Assembly: GCF_003751635.1 (NCBI RefSeq) | Contig: NZ_RJVI01000002.1 | Location: forward strand, 186,001-250,000 | Origin: Inmirania thermothiophila | Lineage (GTDB): Bacteria; Pseudomonadota; Gammaproteobacteria; DSM-100275 | Length of the DNA stretch: 64,000 nucleotides | Direction: 5' to 3' | Program-made: the position numbers and the translations under genes | In this document: piece after piece, positions 11,401 to 19,491 of the stretch | Layout: every line of letters begins with the position of its first letter | Numbering within the stretch: the first letter of the stretch is position 1 | The notes under the pieces: generated by a model | Told to the model about the DNA's origin: nothing | Databases searched by the model: none | The model's input: the letters and a program-made list of their open reading frames with translations, nothing else

Positions 11401-11981
11401 ATGCGCCGTCCGAGCCACCAGGCGCCGGCGAGCCCGAGCAGCAGCACCCCCGCCGAGAGCAGCGCCGCCTCGCGGGCGAAGGCCCACTGCGCGTTGCGGG
11501 TGGCGGCGAGGGAGAAGCGGACGCTCACGAAGCCGGCGACGCCGGCGGGCTCGGCCTCGGCGGGGGCGAAGTCGTCCACCCGGATCCCGGTGGGGCGCAC
11601 GGGGACGGTGACCGTGAGGTCGTGGCGGGTGCGGCGCAGCCCCGCGGTGGGGGCCTCGGGCGGGCGGGGGTCCGGGCGGCCGAAGCGGGCCAGCACGCGG
11701 CCGTCGGCGCTGCGCACCTCGGCGCCCTCGAAGCCCGGGGTGGCGGCGAGCTGGCGGGCGAGGCCCAGGTCGTCGAGGTAGCGCAGGTTGCCGCTGTAGA
11801 CGCCGTACTCGGCCGCCACCGCGAGCTGCGCGGCGAGGGCGCGTGCGCGCGCCTCCAGGGAGGCCTCCTCGGCCTGGAACTGGCGGCGGACGAAGTGGCC
11901 GGTGAGCACCAGGGCGCTCAGGACCAGGGGCACCAGGGTGGCCGCCAGCAGGTGCCGGCGCAGGCTCGGTCCCCCCTTCAT
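8481..11981 (-). CDS. hybrid sensor histidine kinase (BarA/GacS-like N-terminus, PAS, GAF, two REC, HPT)
   Basis: A 1166-residue membrane sensor kinase. Order of parts: TM1 (10-30), periplasmic sCache-like region of the BarA/GacS type (35-165), TM2 (170-192), HAMP (193-250), PAS (265-380), GAF (395-530, with [10 protein letters not shown]), HisKA with phospho-acceptor His566 ([10 protein letters not shown]), HATPase_c (660-790, DTGIGI and GGSGLGL), a degenerate receiver (800-920) lacking the phospho-Asp, a true receiver with Asp990 (MDLHMPG), and an HPT domain with His1108. The ATG at 11981 overlaps the upstream binding-protein gene by 4 bp (ATGA), so the kinase probably reads that protein's ligand. 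BarA lacks the PAS and GAF parts, so I do not call it barA. Its output partner is not encoded next to it. Confidence 0.9.
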   Translation of the reverse strand: MKGGPSLRRHLLAATLVPLVLSALVLTGHFVRRQFQAEEASLEARARALAAQLAVAAEYGVYSGNLRYLDDLGLARQLAATPGFEGAEVRSADGRVLARFGRPDPRPPEAPTAGLRRTRHDLTVTVPVRPTGIRVDDFAPAEAEPAGVAGFVSVRFSLAATRNAQWAFAREAALLSAGVLLLGLAGAWWLGRRITRPLAELTEAVSRLEAGHLDTRVRVAREEELATLGRGFNRMAKALERAQRELETRIERATAELRESLEALAAQETRYRELVENANSAILKLDLTGRITFVNEHAARFFGYEEEELVGRPLLATLLPGGHAEQLARILRDPRSYPVAELTNLRRDGRIVHMLWSHHPLRGTDGRVVGVIAVGQDVTERRRMEQALERLAQVGGSPAELYDAFAAALCIGLDARWAALCREVEGRPDWVETAGSAEAGTPAPHLCYLLRETPCAEVCLEGRAVAIEAGFARRHPGDTLRRAMGVESYAGEPVRDASGRIVGAVWVADPQPRAETPAARALLRLVAARAAFEFERERAARALVRDRDRAEAASRAKSEFLANISHEIRTPMNGIVGFAGMLLRTRLDPTQRHYVETIDRSARHLLTLLNDVLDLSRVEAGRLELQEGPFHLRELVEEVLSMLGAAAAEKGLELVHLVYADVPEAVVGDAVRLRQVLVNLVGNAIKFTDEGEVVVRVMNDDAGDGETEDLRLRIEVSDTGIGIRAADVERLFAPFTQLDGAAERRHGGSGLGLAICRRLVEHMGGRIGVESAPGRGSTFWFTLRLRLDTAAPDLRQDLHGRRVLLCERHRLARLSMSHVLHHWGIETLEVADLAAAPDAARHAAASGRALDAAVLAFRADEAAAGRCRDTVAALRALDLPVIAYVSGRSAAQREQACARCTVRCRDKPFVSHILYDELRAATAPEPAAAERPATAPAAGLHLLVVDDNAVNRRLMELLLGQAGARVTLAADGREALAAAAAQPFDAIFMDLHMPGMSGERVLKRLRAAEGPNRATPVIALTAAGAGDERQRLLGRGFDDFVAKPVDEHALARVLARLGGTAAPATGGAMAGVREELLGMLVAELPEHAAALAAALRGRRAAQLQSLAHRLRGAALAAGHAALAAHARALEEAAEDGDWAVIRARHEALAALIEALAEPAPAQDAGG

Positions 11982-12895
11982 AGTGCGCCCACCTCCCGCT
12001 CCTCCAGCTCGCGCAGCTCCCGGGCCAGCACCGGCGCCCCCGGCAGGGTCAGGCCCAGGGCGTGCGCCACGTAGGGGTTGACGACGACGTCGAAGCGGCG
12101 CGGCGGGCGCGGCCCGGGGTCGGGGGCCTTGCCCGCCAGCGCCGCCTCCACCAGCGCCGCGAGCTCGCCGGCCATCTCCTCCGGCCCCGAGAATACCCCC
12201 GCCACGGCGCCGGCGCGAACGAGGGCCCGGGAGGGGCCCACCACGGGCACGCCGGCGCGGTAGGCGCGCAGCAGCAGCGGGCGGATGCCGACCCGGTTGA
12301 CCACCACCGGATCCGGAAGCAGCGCGAGCACCGAGACCTCGGGCAGCAGCTCGTCGAGGACGGGGATGAGGGCGCCGGCGTCGGGGACGAGGCCGATGCG
12401 CGGCACCCGCCCGAGGGCCCGCGCCGCCGCCTCCACCGCGGCGCGGGCGGCACCCGAGCGGGGACCGAGGAGGACGCCCACGTGGCGCGCCTCGGGTAGG
12501 GCGAGGGCGGCAAGGCGCAGGATCCGCGCCGGGGGTTGCTCGGTGGTGACGATCCAGAGCCGGTGCCGGCGCGGCGGCGGCAGCCGCGCGACGACGGCCT
12601 CGGCGTCGGCGCGCGGTACGAGCCCCGCCACCACGGGCAGCGCCGGCGGGAGGGTCGCGATGCCGGCGAGGGCGTCGCGGCCGAGGACCACGTAGGCCGC
12701 AGCGCCCGCGCGCACGGTCCCGGGTGCATCGGCCACCGGCTCGTGTCCGCCGGTGCGCAGGGCCGCCTCGACGAGGGCCGCCGTCTCCCGCGCGGCGGCA
12801 TCGCCCCCGCCCCACACCGCCACCTGCGCCGCCGGGGCGGCGGCCGCCGCCACCAGCAGCACCAGCGCGGCAGGGAGGCGGAGCGGCGCAGCCAC
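11978..12895 (-). CDS. periplasmic ABC-type substrate-binding protein (ABC_sub_bind family)
   Basis: A 305-residue protein with a signal peptide (about 1-23) and a type-1 periplasmic-binding fold. Features of the ABC_sub_bind family (PF04392) include an early strand with a GGG turn, a central [13 protein letters not shown] segment and late [22 protein letters not shown] and [14 protein letters not shown]. No permease or ATPase gene is near; instead the stop codon overlaps the start of the hybrid kinase. It therefore more likely presents a ligand to the kinase than feeds a transporter. The ligand is unknown. The start at 12895 is GTG without a clear ribosome-binding site, so the exact N-terminus is uncertain. 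Confidence 0.75.
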   Translation of the reverse strand: MAAPLRLPAALVLLVAAAAAPAAQVAVWGGGDAAARETAALVEAALRTGGHEPVADAPGTVRAGAAAYVVLGRDALAGIATLPPALPVVAGLVPRADAEAVVARLPPPRRHRLWIVTTEQPPARILRLAALALPEARHVGVLLGPRSGAARAAVEAAARALGRVPRIGLVPDAGALIPVLDELLPEVSVLALLPDPVVVNRVGIRPLLLRAYRAGVPVVGPSRALVRAGAVAGVFSGPEEMAGELAALVEAALAGKAPDPGPRPPRRFDVVVNPYVAHALGLTLPGAPVLARELRELEEREVGAL

Positions 12896-12911
12896 GGCGT
12901 GCTCGCGGCGC

Positions 12912-14942
12912 TCAGAGGGGCAGGGTCACGCCCGCCTGGAGGCGGGTGTCGAGGCGGTTGTCCGGCTGCAGGTCGGCATCGGCGCCGTCGACGTTTTGCA
13001 GCGCCAGGCGCCAGCGCGCACCCCGGCCGGCGCCGGCGAGCGGCCCCGAGAGGGTGAGGTCGAGGCGGCGGTAGGCGCCCACCGTCGCGCCCACGTCGAG
13101 GAAGCGCATGCCGCTCACGTAGTAGGCCGCCGCGCTCGCGCGCAGCCCGCCCGCGAGGCGCCGGGTGAGGAGCAGGGCGAGGTTTTGGCGCGGCACCGAC
13201 TCCTCCAGGTCCTGCGCATCCTCGCCGCTGGCGTCGGCGTCGGTGAGGGCGTAGGCGAGGTGGATGCGGTTGCGCCGCCCGGGGCGGGCGTCGAGCTGGA
13301 GCTCGAGCCCGTGCAGGCGCACGTCGTTGCGGTTGACGAAGACCCCGGTCTTGCCGTCGACGTTGTAGACACCGTCCTTGGCGGCGAGGGTCAGCTTGGT
13401 GGCGGCGACGAGGCCGTCGAGCCGCTCGGTGAAAAGCTTGAGGTCCCCCGCCACGGGGCCGGCGCGGAAGATCCAGCCGAGCTCCAGCGAGCGCATCTCC
13501 TCCGGGTCCGGCAGGCGGCGGGTGAGGAACTGGTGATCCATGACGAGGTCGCCGCGCACGTCGGTGCCGACGAGAGCATCGAGCACGCCGTCCAGCAGCG
13601 CCGCCTGCAGCGGGTCGGTGACGCGGCCGAAGAAGGCGAAGTCGCCTGCGGCCTCCACCGCCGAGGGGTTGCGGGTGGCGCCCGCGACGGTCAGGCGCAG
13701 GGCGTGGCCCGGGGCGATGCGCAGGTTGACCCCGAGGCGGGGGGCGATGCGGGTGCCGCTCACCCGGTTGGCCTCCGCCATGGCGCCGGCGTTCCAGACC
13801 AGGCGGCCGCCGCCGCCCTGCTCGAGGTTGCCGAACAGGCGCCAGAGGTCGTTGCTGAAGGACCCGCCGGCGAGGAGCCCGGGCGCCTCCACCTCGTCGT
13901 GGCGGGCCTCCAGGCCCCAGACGATGCGGGTTCCAGGGCGCGGCGCGACCACGTGCTGCAGCTCGAGGTCGGTGCGGCGGGCGTCGCGACCGAGGTCGGC
14001 CTCGACCTCGAGGGGAAGATCCCCGAGCCCGGGAAGCGGGATCGTGGCGGGTCCGCTCTCCCGGTCCCGGGTGCGCTCGCGGCGGTGGTAGGCGAGGAGC
14101 GTAAGCTCCTCCCCGGGGCCGAGGACGCGGCGCCAGCGCCCCTGGACGAACCCGGTGTCGGTCTCGTCGCTGCGGCGGTCGTCGAAGCCGAACTGGTCGA
14201 CGCCGTCGCCCTGGCCGTGGCGGCCGTGGTTGTAGCCCCCTTGCAGCTCCACCATCTCGGCGGGCCCCAGGGGCAGATCGGCGCGCAGGGCGAGGATCGC
14301 GGTCTCGGCATCGTCGTTGCGGCCGCTGAAGCCGTCGTCGCGCCGGTAGGCGAGGCTCGCGCGGAAGGCGCGCTCGCCGCGCGCGCCGGCGAGCCGCAGC
14401 ACCGCGCGGCGCCGCCCCGGCTCGCCCGCGGCGACGGCGGCGCCGTTGCGGGTCTCCAGGGCGGTCTCGGTGACGATGTTGACGATCCCCTGGAAGGCGT
14501 TGGGGCCGTAGGCGGCGGCGTTGGGGGCGCGGATGATCTCGATGCGCGCGATGTCCTCCATCACCAGCGGCAGGTTGCTCCAGCGCACGCCTCCGAAGGC
14601 CGGGGTGTAGACCGAGCGGCCGTCCACCAGCACCTGCATGCGGCGTGCGTAGGGGTCGAGGAGGCCGTGGTAGCCCACCGTGGCGTGATGGCCGTTGAGG
14701 TGGCCGACGAGGAACCCCGGGGCGAGGCGGAAGAGCTCCGGGAGCTCCGTCGCGCCGCTCGCCTCCATGAGCTCGCGGTCGATGACGGTGACCGAGACCG
14801 GGGCCTCCAGGGCGGGCTGGCGAAGGCGCGTGGCGGAGAGCACCACCGGCAGCTCGGCGGCGGCGGCGAGCAGCGGCGGCTCTGCGGCGCGGGCGGTGAA
14901 GGCGAGGGCAAGGGCAAGCAGCCAGCCGGCGGTTGCTCTCAC
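12912..14942 (-). CDS. TonB-dependent outer-membrane receptor
   Basis: A 676-residue outer-membrane receptor. A signal peptide (1-20, ending ARA) precedes a plug domain at about 30-150 (SVTVIDRELMEASGATELPE, then RMQVLVDGRSVY, then IEIIRAPNAAAYGPNAFQG). The rest forms the 22-stranded barrel. GTG at 14942 is chosen because GGGAGGA lies 7 bp upstream on this strand and it gives a proper signal peptide. It leads an operon with the binding protein (16-bp gap) and the hybrid kinase. The substrate cannot be read from sequence. The C-terminus ends Leu-Pro-Leu rather than in an aromatic residue, which is unusual for a barrel assembled by BAM. Confidence 0.9.
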   Translation of the reverse strand: MRATAGWLLALALAFTARAAEPPLLAAAAELPVVLSATRLRQPALEAPVSVTVIDRELMEASGATELPELFRLAPGFLVGHLNGHHATVGYHGLLDPYARRMQVLVDGRSVYTPAFGGVRWSNLPLVMEDIARIEIIRAPNAAAYGPNAFQGIVNIVTETALETRNGAAVAAGEPGRRRAVLRLAGARGERAFRASLAYRRDDGFSGRNDDAETAILALRADLPLGPAEMVELQGGYNHGRHGQGDGVDQFGFDDRRSDETDTGFVQGRWRRVLGPGEELTLLAYHRRERTRDRESGPATIPLPGLGDLPLEVEADLGRDARRTDLELQHVVAPRPGTRIVWGLEARHDEVEAPGLLAGGSFSNDLWRLFGNLEQGGGGRLVWNAGAMAEANRVSGTRIAPRLGVNLRIAPGHALRLTVAGATRNPSAVEAAGDFAFFGRVTDPLQAALLDGVLDALVGTDVRGDLVMDHQFLTRRLPDPEEMRSLELGWIFRAGPVAGDLKLFTERLDGLVAATKLTLAAKDGVYNVDGKTGVFVNRNDVRLHGLELQLDARPGRRNRIHLAYALTDADASGEDAQDLEESVPRQNLALLLTRRLAGGLRASAAAYYVSGMRFLDVGATVGAYRRLDLTLSGPLAGAGRGARWRLALQNVDGADADLQPDNRLDTRLQAGVTLPL

Positions 14943-15026
14943 GGCGGTGTCCTCCCGGGATGCGGTCCTCTTTGCGCCGTAGGGTAACCCGTCGGCCGCC
15001 GCCGCGCCTCGTGGTCGCCGCGGTGG

Positions 15027-15059
15027 CCATGCGCTACACTGTGCCGCGCCATGCGCTAC
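15027..15059 (+). repeat. direct 11-bp repeat spanning the cysM start
   Basis: CCATGCGCTAC occurs at 15027-15037 and again at 15049-15059, 22 bp apart (two helical turns). The second copy carries the cysM start codon; the ATG in the first copy is out of frame with it. It could be a tandem operator or a chance duplication. Confidence 0.5.
15035..15040 (+). promoter_or_regulatory. possible -10 of cysM
   Basis: TACACT at 15035-15040, with TGGTCG (3 of 6 matches to TTGACA) 17 bp upstream at 15012-15017. A start about 7 bp downstream would put the RNA 5' end within a few bases of the cysM ATG at 15051, which has no Shine-Dalgarno sequence. Confidence 0.35.
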
Positions 15060-15944
15060 GGGACCATCGAGGAGCAGGTGGGCAACACGCCGCTGGTGCG
15101 GCTGCAGCGCCTGCCCGGGGACAGCCCCAACACTTTCCTGGTCAAGCTGGAGGGGAACAACCCCGCCGGCTCGGTCAAGGACCGCCCGGCACTGGGCATG
15201 ATCCGCGGCGCCGAGGCGCGGGGCGAGATCCGCCCCGGCGACACCCTCATCGAGGCCACCAGCGGCAACACCGGCATCGCCCTCGCCATGGCCGCCGCCA
15301 TCCGCGGCTACCGGATGGTGCTGATCATGCCGGAGAACGCGAGCGCCGAGCGCGTGGCCACCATGCGCGCCTACGGCGCCGAGGTGGTGCTGGTCAGCCG
15401 CGAGGCGGGCATGGAGGGGGCGCGCGACCTCGCCGAGGCGATGGCGCGCGAGGGGCGCGGCCTGCTCCTCAACCAGTTCGCCAACCCCGACAACCCGCGG
15501 GTCCACTACGAGACCACGGGGCCGGAGATCTGGCGCGACACCGGCGGCGAGGTCACCCACTTCGTCAGCGCCATGGGCACCACCGGCACCATCATGGGGG
15601 TCTCCCGCTACCTCAAGGAGCGCAACCCCGCGGTGCAGATCGTCGGGGTGCAGCCCGCCGACGGCGCCAGCATCCCGGGGATCCGGCGCTGGCCGCCGGA
15701 GTACCTGCCGAAGATCTTCGACCCGGCCCGCGTCGACCGCATCCTCGACGTCAGCCAGGAGGAGGCGGAGGAGACGGCGCGGGCGCTGGCGGCGCGCGAG
15801 GGGATCTTCTGCGGCGTCTCCGCGGGCGGGGCGGTGGCGGCGGCGCTTCGCCTCGGCCGGGAGCTGGAGGGGGCGGTGATCGTCACCATCATCCCGGACC
15901 GCGGCGACCGCTACCTCTCCACCGGCATCTTCCCGACCCGCTGA
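15051..15944 (+). CDS. cysM: cysteine synthase B
   Basis: A 297-residue PLP-dependent O-acetylserine sulfhydrylase. The PLP lysine is Lys43 in NNPAGSVKDRPA and the substrate loop is TSGNTG (70-75). The GTTGT-type phosphate-binding loop is MGTTGTIMG. The CysM-type loop and length (about 300 residues) favour CysM over CysK; CysM can also use thiosulfate to make S-sulfocysteine, which would suit a sulfur oxidizer. No Shine-Dalgarno is visible and a possible -10 lies just upstream, so the mRNA may be leaderless. It is divergent from the receptor gene and 6 bp before the next gene. Confidence 0.95.
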   Translation: MRYGTIEEQVGNTPLVRLQRLPGDSPNTFLVKLEGNNPAGSVKDRPALGMIRGAEARGEIRPGDTLIEATSGNTGIALAMAAAIRGYRMVLIMPENASAERVATMRAYGAEVVLVSREAGMEGARDLAEAMAREGRGLLLNQFANPDNPRVHYETTGPEIWRDTGGEVTHFVSAMGTTGTIMGVSRYLKERNPAVQIVGVQPADGASIPGIRRWPPEYLPKIFDPARVDRILDVSQEEAEETARALAAREGIFCGVSAGGAVAAALRLGRELEGAVIVTIIPDRGDRYLSTGIFPTR

Positions 15945-15950
15945 GCGGCC

Positions 15951-16739
15951 GTGCTGCCGGCGACGGTCCTCGCCTTCGACATCGAGACCGTGCCCGACGT
16001 GGACGGGGCGCGGCGCCTGCTGGACCTCGAGGGCCTCGACGACCGCGCCGTGGGCGAGATCCTCTTCACCCGCCGCCGCCAGGCCACGGGCTCGGACTTC
16101 CTCCCCCACCACCTCCAGCGCGTGGTGGCCATCGCGGCGGTGCTGCGCCACGAGGGCCAGGTGCGGGTGTGGGCGCTGGGCGGGCCCGAGGCCGGCGAGG
16201 CCGAGCTCATCCGGCGCTTCTTCGACGGCATCGAGCGCTACGCTCCGGTGCTGGTCTCCTGGAACGGGTCGGGCTTCGACCTGCCGGTGCTCCACTACCG
16301 GGCGCTGGTGCACGGCGTGCAGGCCCCGCGCTACTGGGACACGGGCGAGGACGACCAGTCCTTCCGCTGGAACAACTATCTCAGCCGCTACCACCAGCGC
16401 CACACTGACCTCATGGACGTGCTCGGCGCCTACCAGGCGCGGGCGGGGGCGCCGCTGGACGAGGTGGCGGTGCTGCTGGGGCTGCCGGGCAAGATGGGGA
16501 TGCGCGGCGGCGACGTCTGGGGGGCGTGGCTCGCGGGCGAGATCGGGGCCATCCGCGACTACTGCGAGACCGACGCCCTCAACACCTATCTCGTCTACCT
16601 GCGCTTCGAGCTCCTGCGGGGGCGGCTCGATCCGGCGGGCTACGAGGCGGAGTGCGAGCGGGTGGCGCGGGCGCTCGCCGCCGACGGCCGCCCGCACCTC
16701 GCCGCCTTCCTCCGGCGCTGGCGCGGCGGGGCGGGCTGA
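15951..16739 (+). CDS. predicted 3'-5' exonuclease of the PolB exonuclease family
   Basis: A 262-residue DnaQ-fold nuclease. Exo I is FDIETVPD (residues 9-16), Exo II is the VSWNGSGFDLPVL region near 103-115, and Exo III is IRDYCETDALNTYLVY near 200-215. This matches the stand-alone PolB-related exonuclease family (PF10108, DNA_pol_B_exo2). The acidic residues needed for two-metal catalysis are all present. Its role is unassigned, presumably DNA repair or RNA trimming. It starts at GTG 15951, 6 bp after cysM, and is followed 3 bp later by rlmD, so the three probably share a transcript. Confidence 0.85.
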   Translation: MLPATVLAFDIETVPDVDGARRLLDLEGLDDRAVGEILFTRRRQATGSDFLPHHLQRVVAIAAVLRHEGQVRVWALGGPEAGEAELIRRFFDGIERYAPVLVSWNGSGFDLPVLHYRALVHGVQAPRYWDTGEDDQSFRWNNYLSRYHQRHTDLMDVLGAYQARAGAPLDEVAVLLGLPGKMGMRGGDVWGAWLAGEIGAIRDYCETDALNTYLVYLRFELLRGRLDPAGYEAECERVARALAADGRPHLAAFLRRWRGGAG

Positions 16740-16742
16740 GCG

Positions 16743-18068
16743 GTGGCGGCGAGGCGGCGCAGCCGGCGCGAACTGCTGCCCGAGCCGGTGGTGGTGGAGG
16801 CCCTCGCCCACGACGGGCGCGGCCTCGCCCGCATCGAGGGCAAGGCGGCCTTCATCGCCGGCGCCCTGCCCGGCGAGCGGGTGCGCTTCCTGCGCACCCG
16901 GCGGCACCGCCGCTACGACGAGGGCGAGTGCGCCGAGGTGTTGGTCCCCTCGGCCGAGCGGGTGGCGCCCCGCTGCCCCCACTTCGGGGTCTGCGGCGGC
17001 TGCAGCTTGCAGCACCTGGACCCGGCGGCGCAGGTGCGGGAGAAGCAGGGCTGGCTGCTGGACAACCTGCGCCGCATCGGCGGCGTGGCGCCGCGCGAGG
17101 TGCTGCCGCCGCTCACCGGCCCGGTCTGGGGCTACCGCCGCCGCGCCCGTCTCGGCGTGCGCGACGTGCCGGCGAAGGGGCGGGTGCTGGTGGGCTTTCG
17201 CGAGCGCGGCGGGCGGCTGATCGCCGATCTTCGCACCTGTCCGGTGCTGCACCCGTGGGTGGGCGAGCGCCTGGAGGCCCTCTCGGCCCTGGTGGGCTCG
17301 CTCTCGGTGCGCGCGCGCCTGCCCCAGATCGAGGTGGCCATCGGCGACGAGGCGGGGGCCCTGGTCTTCCGCCACCTCGCGCCCCTGGCCCCGGAGGACC
17401 GCGAGCGGCTGCGCGCCTTCGGCGCCGAGACCGGGCTGCAGGTGCTGCTCCAGCCCGGCGGCCCCGAGGCGCTGGAGCCGCTGGACCCCGAGGCCCCGCC
17501 CCTCGCCTACGCGGTGGACGGCGGCGCCGTGGTGATCCGCTTCCAGGCCACGGACTTCACCCAGGTCAACGCGGCGATCAACCGCGCCATGGTGGCGCAG
17601 GCGATGGAGCTGCTCGACCCGCGGCCGGGGGAGCGGGTGCTGGAGCTCTTCGCCGGCCTCGGCAACTTCACCCTCCCCCTGGCGCGCAGGGCCGGGGCGG
17701 TGGTCAGCGTGGAGGGCGAGGCCGGGCTGGTGGCCCGCGCGCGGGCCAACGCCGAGGCCCACGGCGCGTGCAACGTCGAGCATCACGTCGCCGATCTCGC
17801 CCGGGATCCCACCGGGGCGCCGTGGCTTGCCGGCGGCTACGACGCGGTCCTGCTGGATCCGCCCCGCAGCGGCGCCGAGGCGGTGGTGGGGCACCTCGGC
17901 GCCACCGGGGCCCGGCGCATCCTCTACGTCTCCTGCGGGCCGGCCACGCTCGCCCGCGACGCCGCCGTCCTCGCCGCCCAGGGCTACCGCCTCGCCGCCG
18001 CCGGGGTCATGGACATGTTCCCGCACACCGCGCACGTGGAGTCCATGGCCCTGTTCGAGCGCGCCTGA
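16743..18068 (+). CDS. rlmD: 23S rRNA (uracil(1939)-C5)-methyltransferase
   Basis: A 441-residue SAM-dependent RNA methyltransferase. The N-terminal TRAM domain (about 12-70) is followed by the Fe-S cysteines CPHFGVCGGC and, later, LRTCPVL, giving the four Cys of the [4Fe-4S] cluster of RlmD. The methyltransferase part has the SAM loop LELFAGLGNFTLPLA, then LLDPPRSGAE, and the catalytic Cys398 in YVSCGPATLARD. The GTG at 16743 is used. The last 85 bp overlap the reading frame of the convergent dehydrogenase gene. Confidence 0.95.
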   Translation: MAARRRSRRELLPEPVVVEALAHDGRGLARIEGKAAFIAGALPGERVRFLRTRRHRRYDEGECAEVLVPSAERVAPRCPHFGVCGGCSLQHLDPAAQVREKQGWLLDNLRRIGGVAPREVLPPLTGPVWGYRRRARLGVRDVPAKGRVLVGFRERGGRLIADLRTCPVLHPWVGERLEALSALVGSLSVRARLPQIEVAIGDEAGALVFRHLAPLAPEDRERLRAFGAETGLQVLLQPGGPEALEPLDPEAPPLAYAVDGGAVVIRFQATDFTQVNAAINRAMVAQAMELLDPRPGERVLELFAGLGNFTLPLARRAGAVVSVEGEAGLVARARANAEAHGACNVEHHVADLARDPTGAPWLAGGYDAVLLDPPRSGAEAVVGHLGATGARRILYVSCGPATLARDAAVLAAQGYRLAAAGVMDMFPHTAHVESMALFERA

Positions 18069-19189
18069 GGGGCCGCGTCCGCCCCCTCGTAGGCGATGCG
18101 GTAGACGGCCCCGGCGTGGTCGTCGGAGACCAGCAGCGCGCCGTCGGGCATCACCAGGAGGTCCACCGGCCGGCCCCAGACGCGACCGGCGGTGAGCCAG
18201 CCGACGGCGAAGGGGCGGTAGTCGTCGGCCCGCCCGCCCTCTACCCGCACCGTGGTGATGCGGTAGCCGATGCGCTCGCTGCGGTTCCACGAGCCGTGCT
18301 CGGCGATGAAGAGGCGGCCGCGCCAGGGCGGCGGGAAGGTGTCGCCGGTGTAGAAGCGCATGCCGAGCGCGGCGACGTGGGGGCCGAGCTCGAGCGCCGG
18401 GGGCGTGTAGCGGCGGCAGTCGGCGCCGCGGCCGAACTCGGGGTCGGCCAGCCCGCGCCCGTGGCAGTAGGGGAAGCCGAAGTGCAGGCCTGGCCGCGGC
18501 GCGCGGTTGAGTTCGTCGGGGGGCAGGTCGTCGCCGAGCCAGTCGCGGCCGTTGTCGGTGAACCAGAGCACCCCGGTGCGCGGATGCCAGTCGAAGCCCA
18601 CCGAGTTGCGCACGCCCAGGGCCCAGGGGGTGAGGCGGCCGTCGGGCTCGACGCGCACGATGCGGGCGGTGCCCGGGGCCTCGCAGACGTTGCAGGGGGC
18701 GCCGAGGGACAGCCAGGGGCGGCCCTGCGGGCCGATGCGCAGGTAGCGCCAGCCGTGGTGGCGATAGCGCGGCAGGCGCGCCAGCACCTCGGGCCGCGGC
18801 GGCGTGCCGGGGCGGGCGGCGAGCCCCGCATAGCGCACGAGGCGGTGGTTCTCGGCGACGTACAGGTCGTCGCCGCCGACGGCGACGCCGTTGGGGGTGT
18901 CGAGCCCCGCGAGCAGCACCTCCACGCGCTCGGCGCGGCCGTCCCCGTCGGCGTCGTGGAGGGCGTAGACGCGGCCCTCGCCGCGGCTGCCGACGAAGAC
19001 CGTGCCGCCGGGGCCGAGGGCGAGCGAGCGCGCACCGGGCACGGGCCAGGCGTAGACCGCGGCGCGAAAGCCCGGCGGCAGCGCGATGCGCGCCACCGGC
19101 GGGGCGGCGGCGGCGCTCAGGGCCGCCGCCAGCGCCCCGAGGGCAGCGGCCGCCCGCGCCGGCGGCCGCGCCAGGCGTAGGCAAGACAT
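17984..19189 (-). CDS. exported sorbosone/pyranose dehydrogenase-like beta-propeller protein
   Basis: A 401-residue secreted protein. After a signal peptide (about 1-30) comes a beta propeller with GWRYLRIGPQGRPWLSLG, GVRNSVGFDWHPRTGVLWFTDNGRD and AEHGSWNR, motifs of the PQQ-type sorbosone/soluble glucose dehydrogenase superfamily. Paired cysteines (APCNVCE; YCHG and DCRRY) suggest periplasmic disulfides. The sugar substrate and even PQQ use are unproven; no PQQ synthesis genes are in view. ATG 19189 has GGGAGGGAG just upstream but lies 73 bp inside the preceding gene. The propeller seems to end near 18095, so the last 35 or so residues, overlapping rlmD, look like a non-conserved tail. Confidence 0.75.
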   Translation of the reverse strand: MSCLRLARPPARAAAALGALAAALSAAAAPPVARIALPPGFRAAVYAWPVPGARSLALGPGGTVFVGSRGEGRVYALHDADGDGRAERVEVLLAGLDTPNGVAVGGDDLYVAENHRLVRYAGLAARPGTPPRPEVLARLPRYRHHGWRYLRIGPQGRPWLSLGAPCNVCEAPGTARIVRVEPDGRLTPWALGVRNSVGFDWHPRTGVLWFTDNGRDWLGDDLPPDELNRAPRPGLHFGFPYCHGRGLADPEFGRGADCRRYTPPALELGPHVAALGMRFYTGDTFPPPWRGRLFIAEHGSWNRSERIGYRITTVRVEGGRADDYRPFAVGWLTAGRVWGRPVDLLVMPDGALLVSDDHAGAVYRIAYEGADAAPQARSNRAMDSTCAVCGNMSMTPAAARR

Positions 19190-19491
19190 GGCAGCTCCCT
19201 CCCGTGCGCGAGCCGGGCGCGGGTGGCGACGCGCACGAACTCGCGCCCGGCCGGGTCCTCGTAGCGGTCGATCAGGGGCAGGGTCCAGCGCGCCCGCGCC
19301 AGGGCCAGCACCCGGCCGTGGACGCGCCCCGCGCCCTCGGGGATCCAGCCCGGCCACGGGCCGAGGTCCAGGAGGCGCCCGCGCACCGTGGCCGGTCCGA
19401 GGTCGCGGGCGTGGCGGGCCAGGACCCGGCGCAGCGCGGGCGGCAGCGGGCCCGAGGCGAGGGTGCCGTAGACGAAGAGGTGCGCGGTCAT
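19117..19491 (-). CDS. gamma-glutamylcyclotransferase-like (AIG2) protein
   Basis: A 124-residue protein of the GGCT/AIG2 fold. The substrate loop FVYGTLASGPL is at residues 6-16; GRVHGRV and IDRYEDPAG supply the later conserved parts, with the family's acidic residue in the latter or in WIPEGAG. Members cyclise gamma-glutamyl amines to 5-oxoproline, but many bacterial members have unknown substrates. The ATG at 19491 overlaps the end of the upstream hydrolase by 4 bp. The basic, Arg-rich C-terminus (about residues 108-124) coincides with the overlap with the dehydrogenase start. Confidence 0.75.
   Translation of the reverse strand: MTAHLFVYGTLASGPLPPALRRVLARHARDLGPATVRGRLLDLGPWPGWIPEGAGRVHGRVLALARARWTLPLIDRYEDPAGREFVRVATRARLAHGRELPCLAYAWRGRRRGRPLPSGRWRRP

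Noticed and set aside
8481-11981. Naming the hybrid kinase barA/gacS
   Set aside because: The N-terminus is similar, but extra PAS, GAF and a second receiver, and the binding-protein partner, differ from BarA.
8547-12074. A 1175-codon plus-strand frame opposite the hybrid kinase
   Set aside because: Mirror of the kinase gene, repetitive Gly/Ala/Arg/His/Val composition, no recognisable domain.
16743-18068. RlmCD/TrmA instead of RlmD
   Set aside because: The TRAM domain plus four Fe-S cysteines and the gammaproteobacterial context fit RlmD best.
12912-19184. A 2090-codon open frame on the minus strand
   Set aside because: Only the part from 14942 down is the TonB receptor; the rest is antisense to cysM, the exonuclease and rlmD and has the low-complexity Arg/Pro/Ala composition of GC-rich shadow frames.
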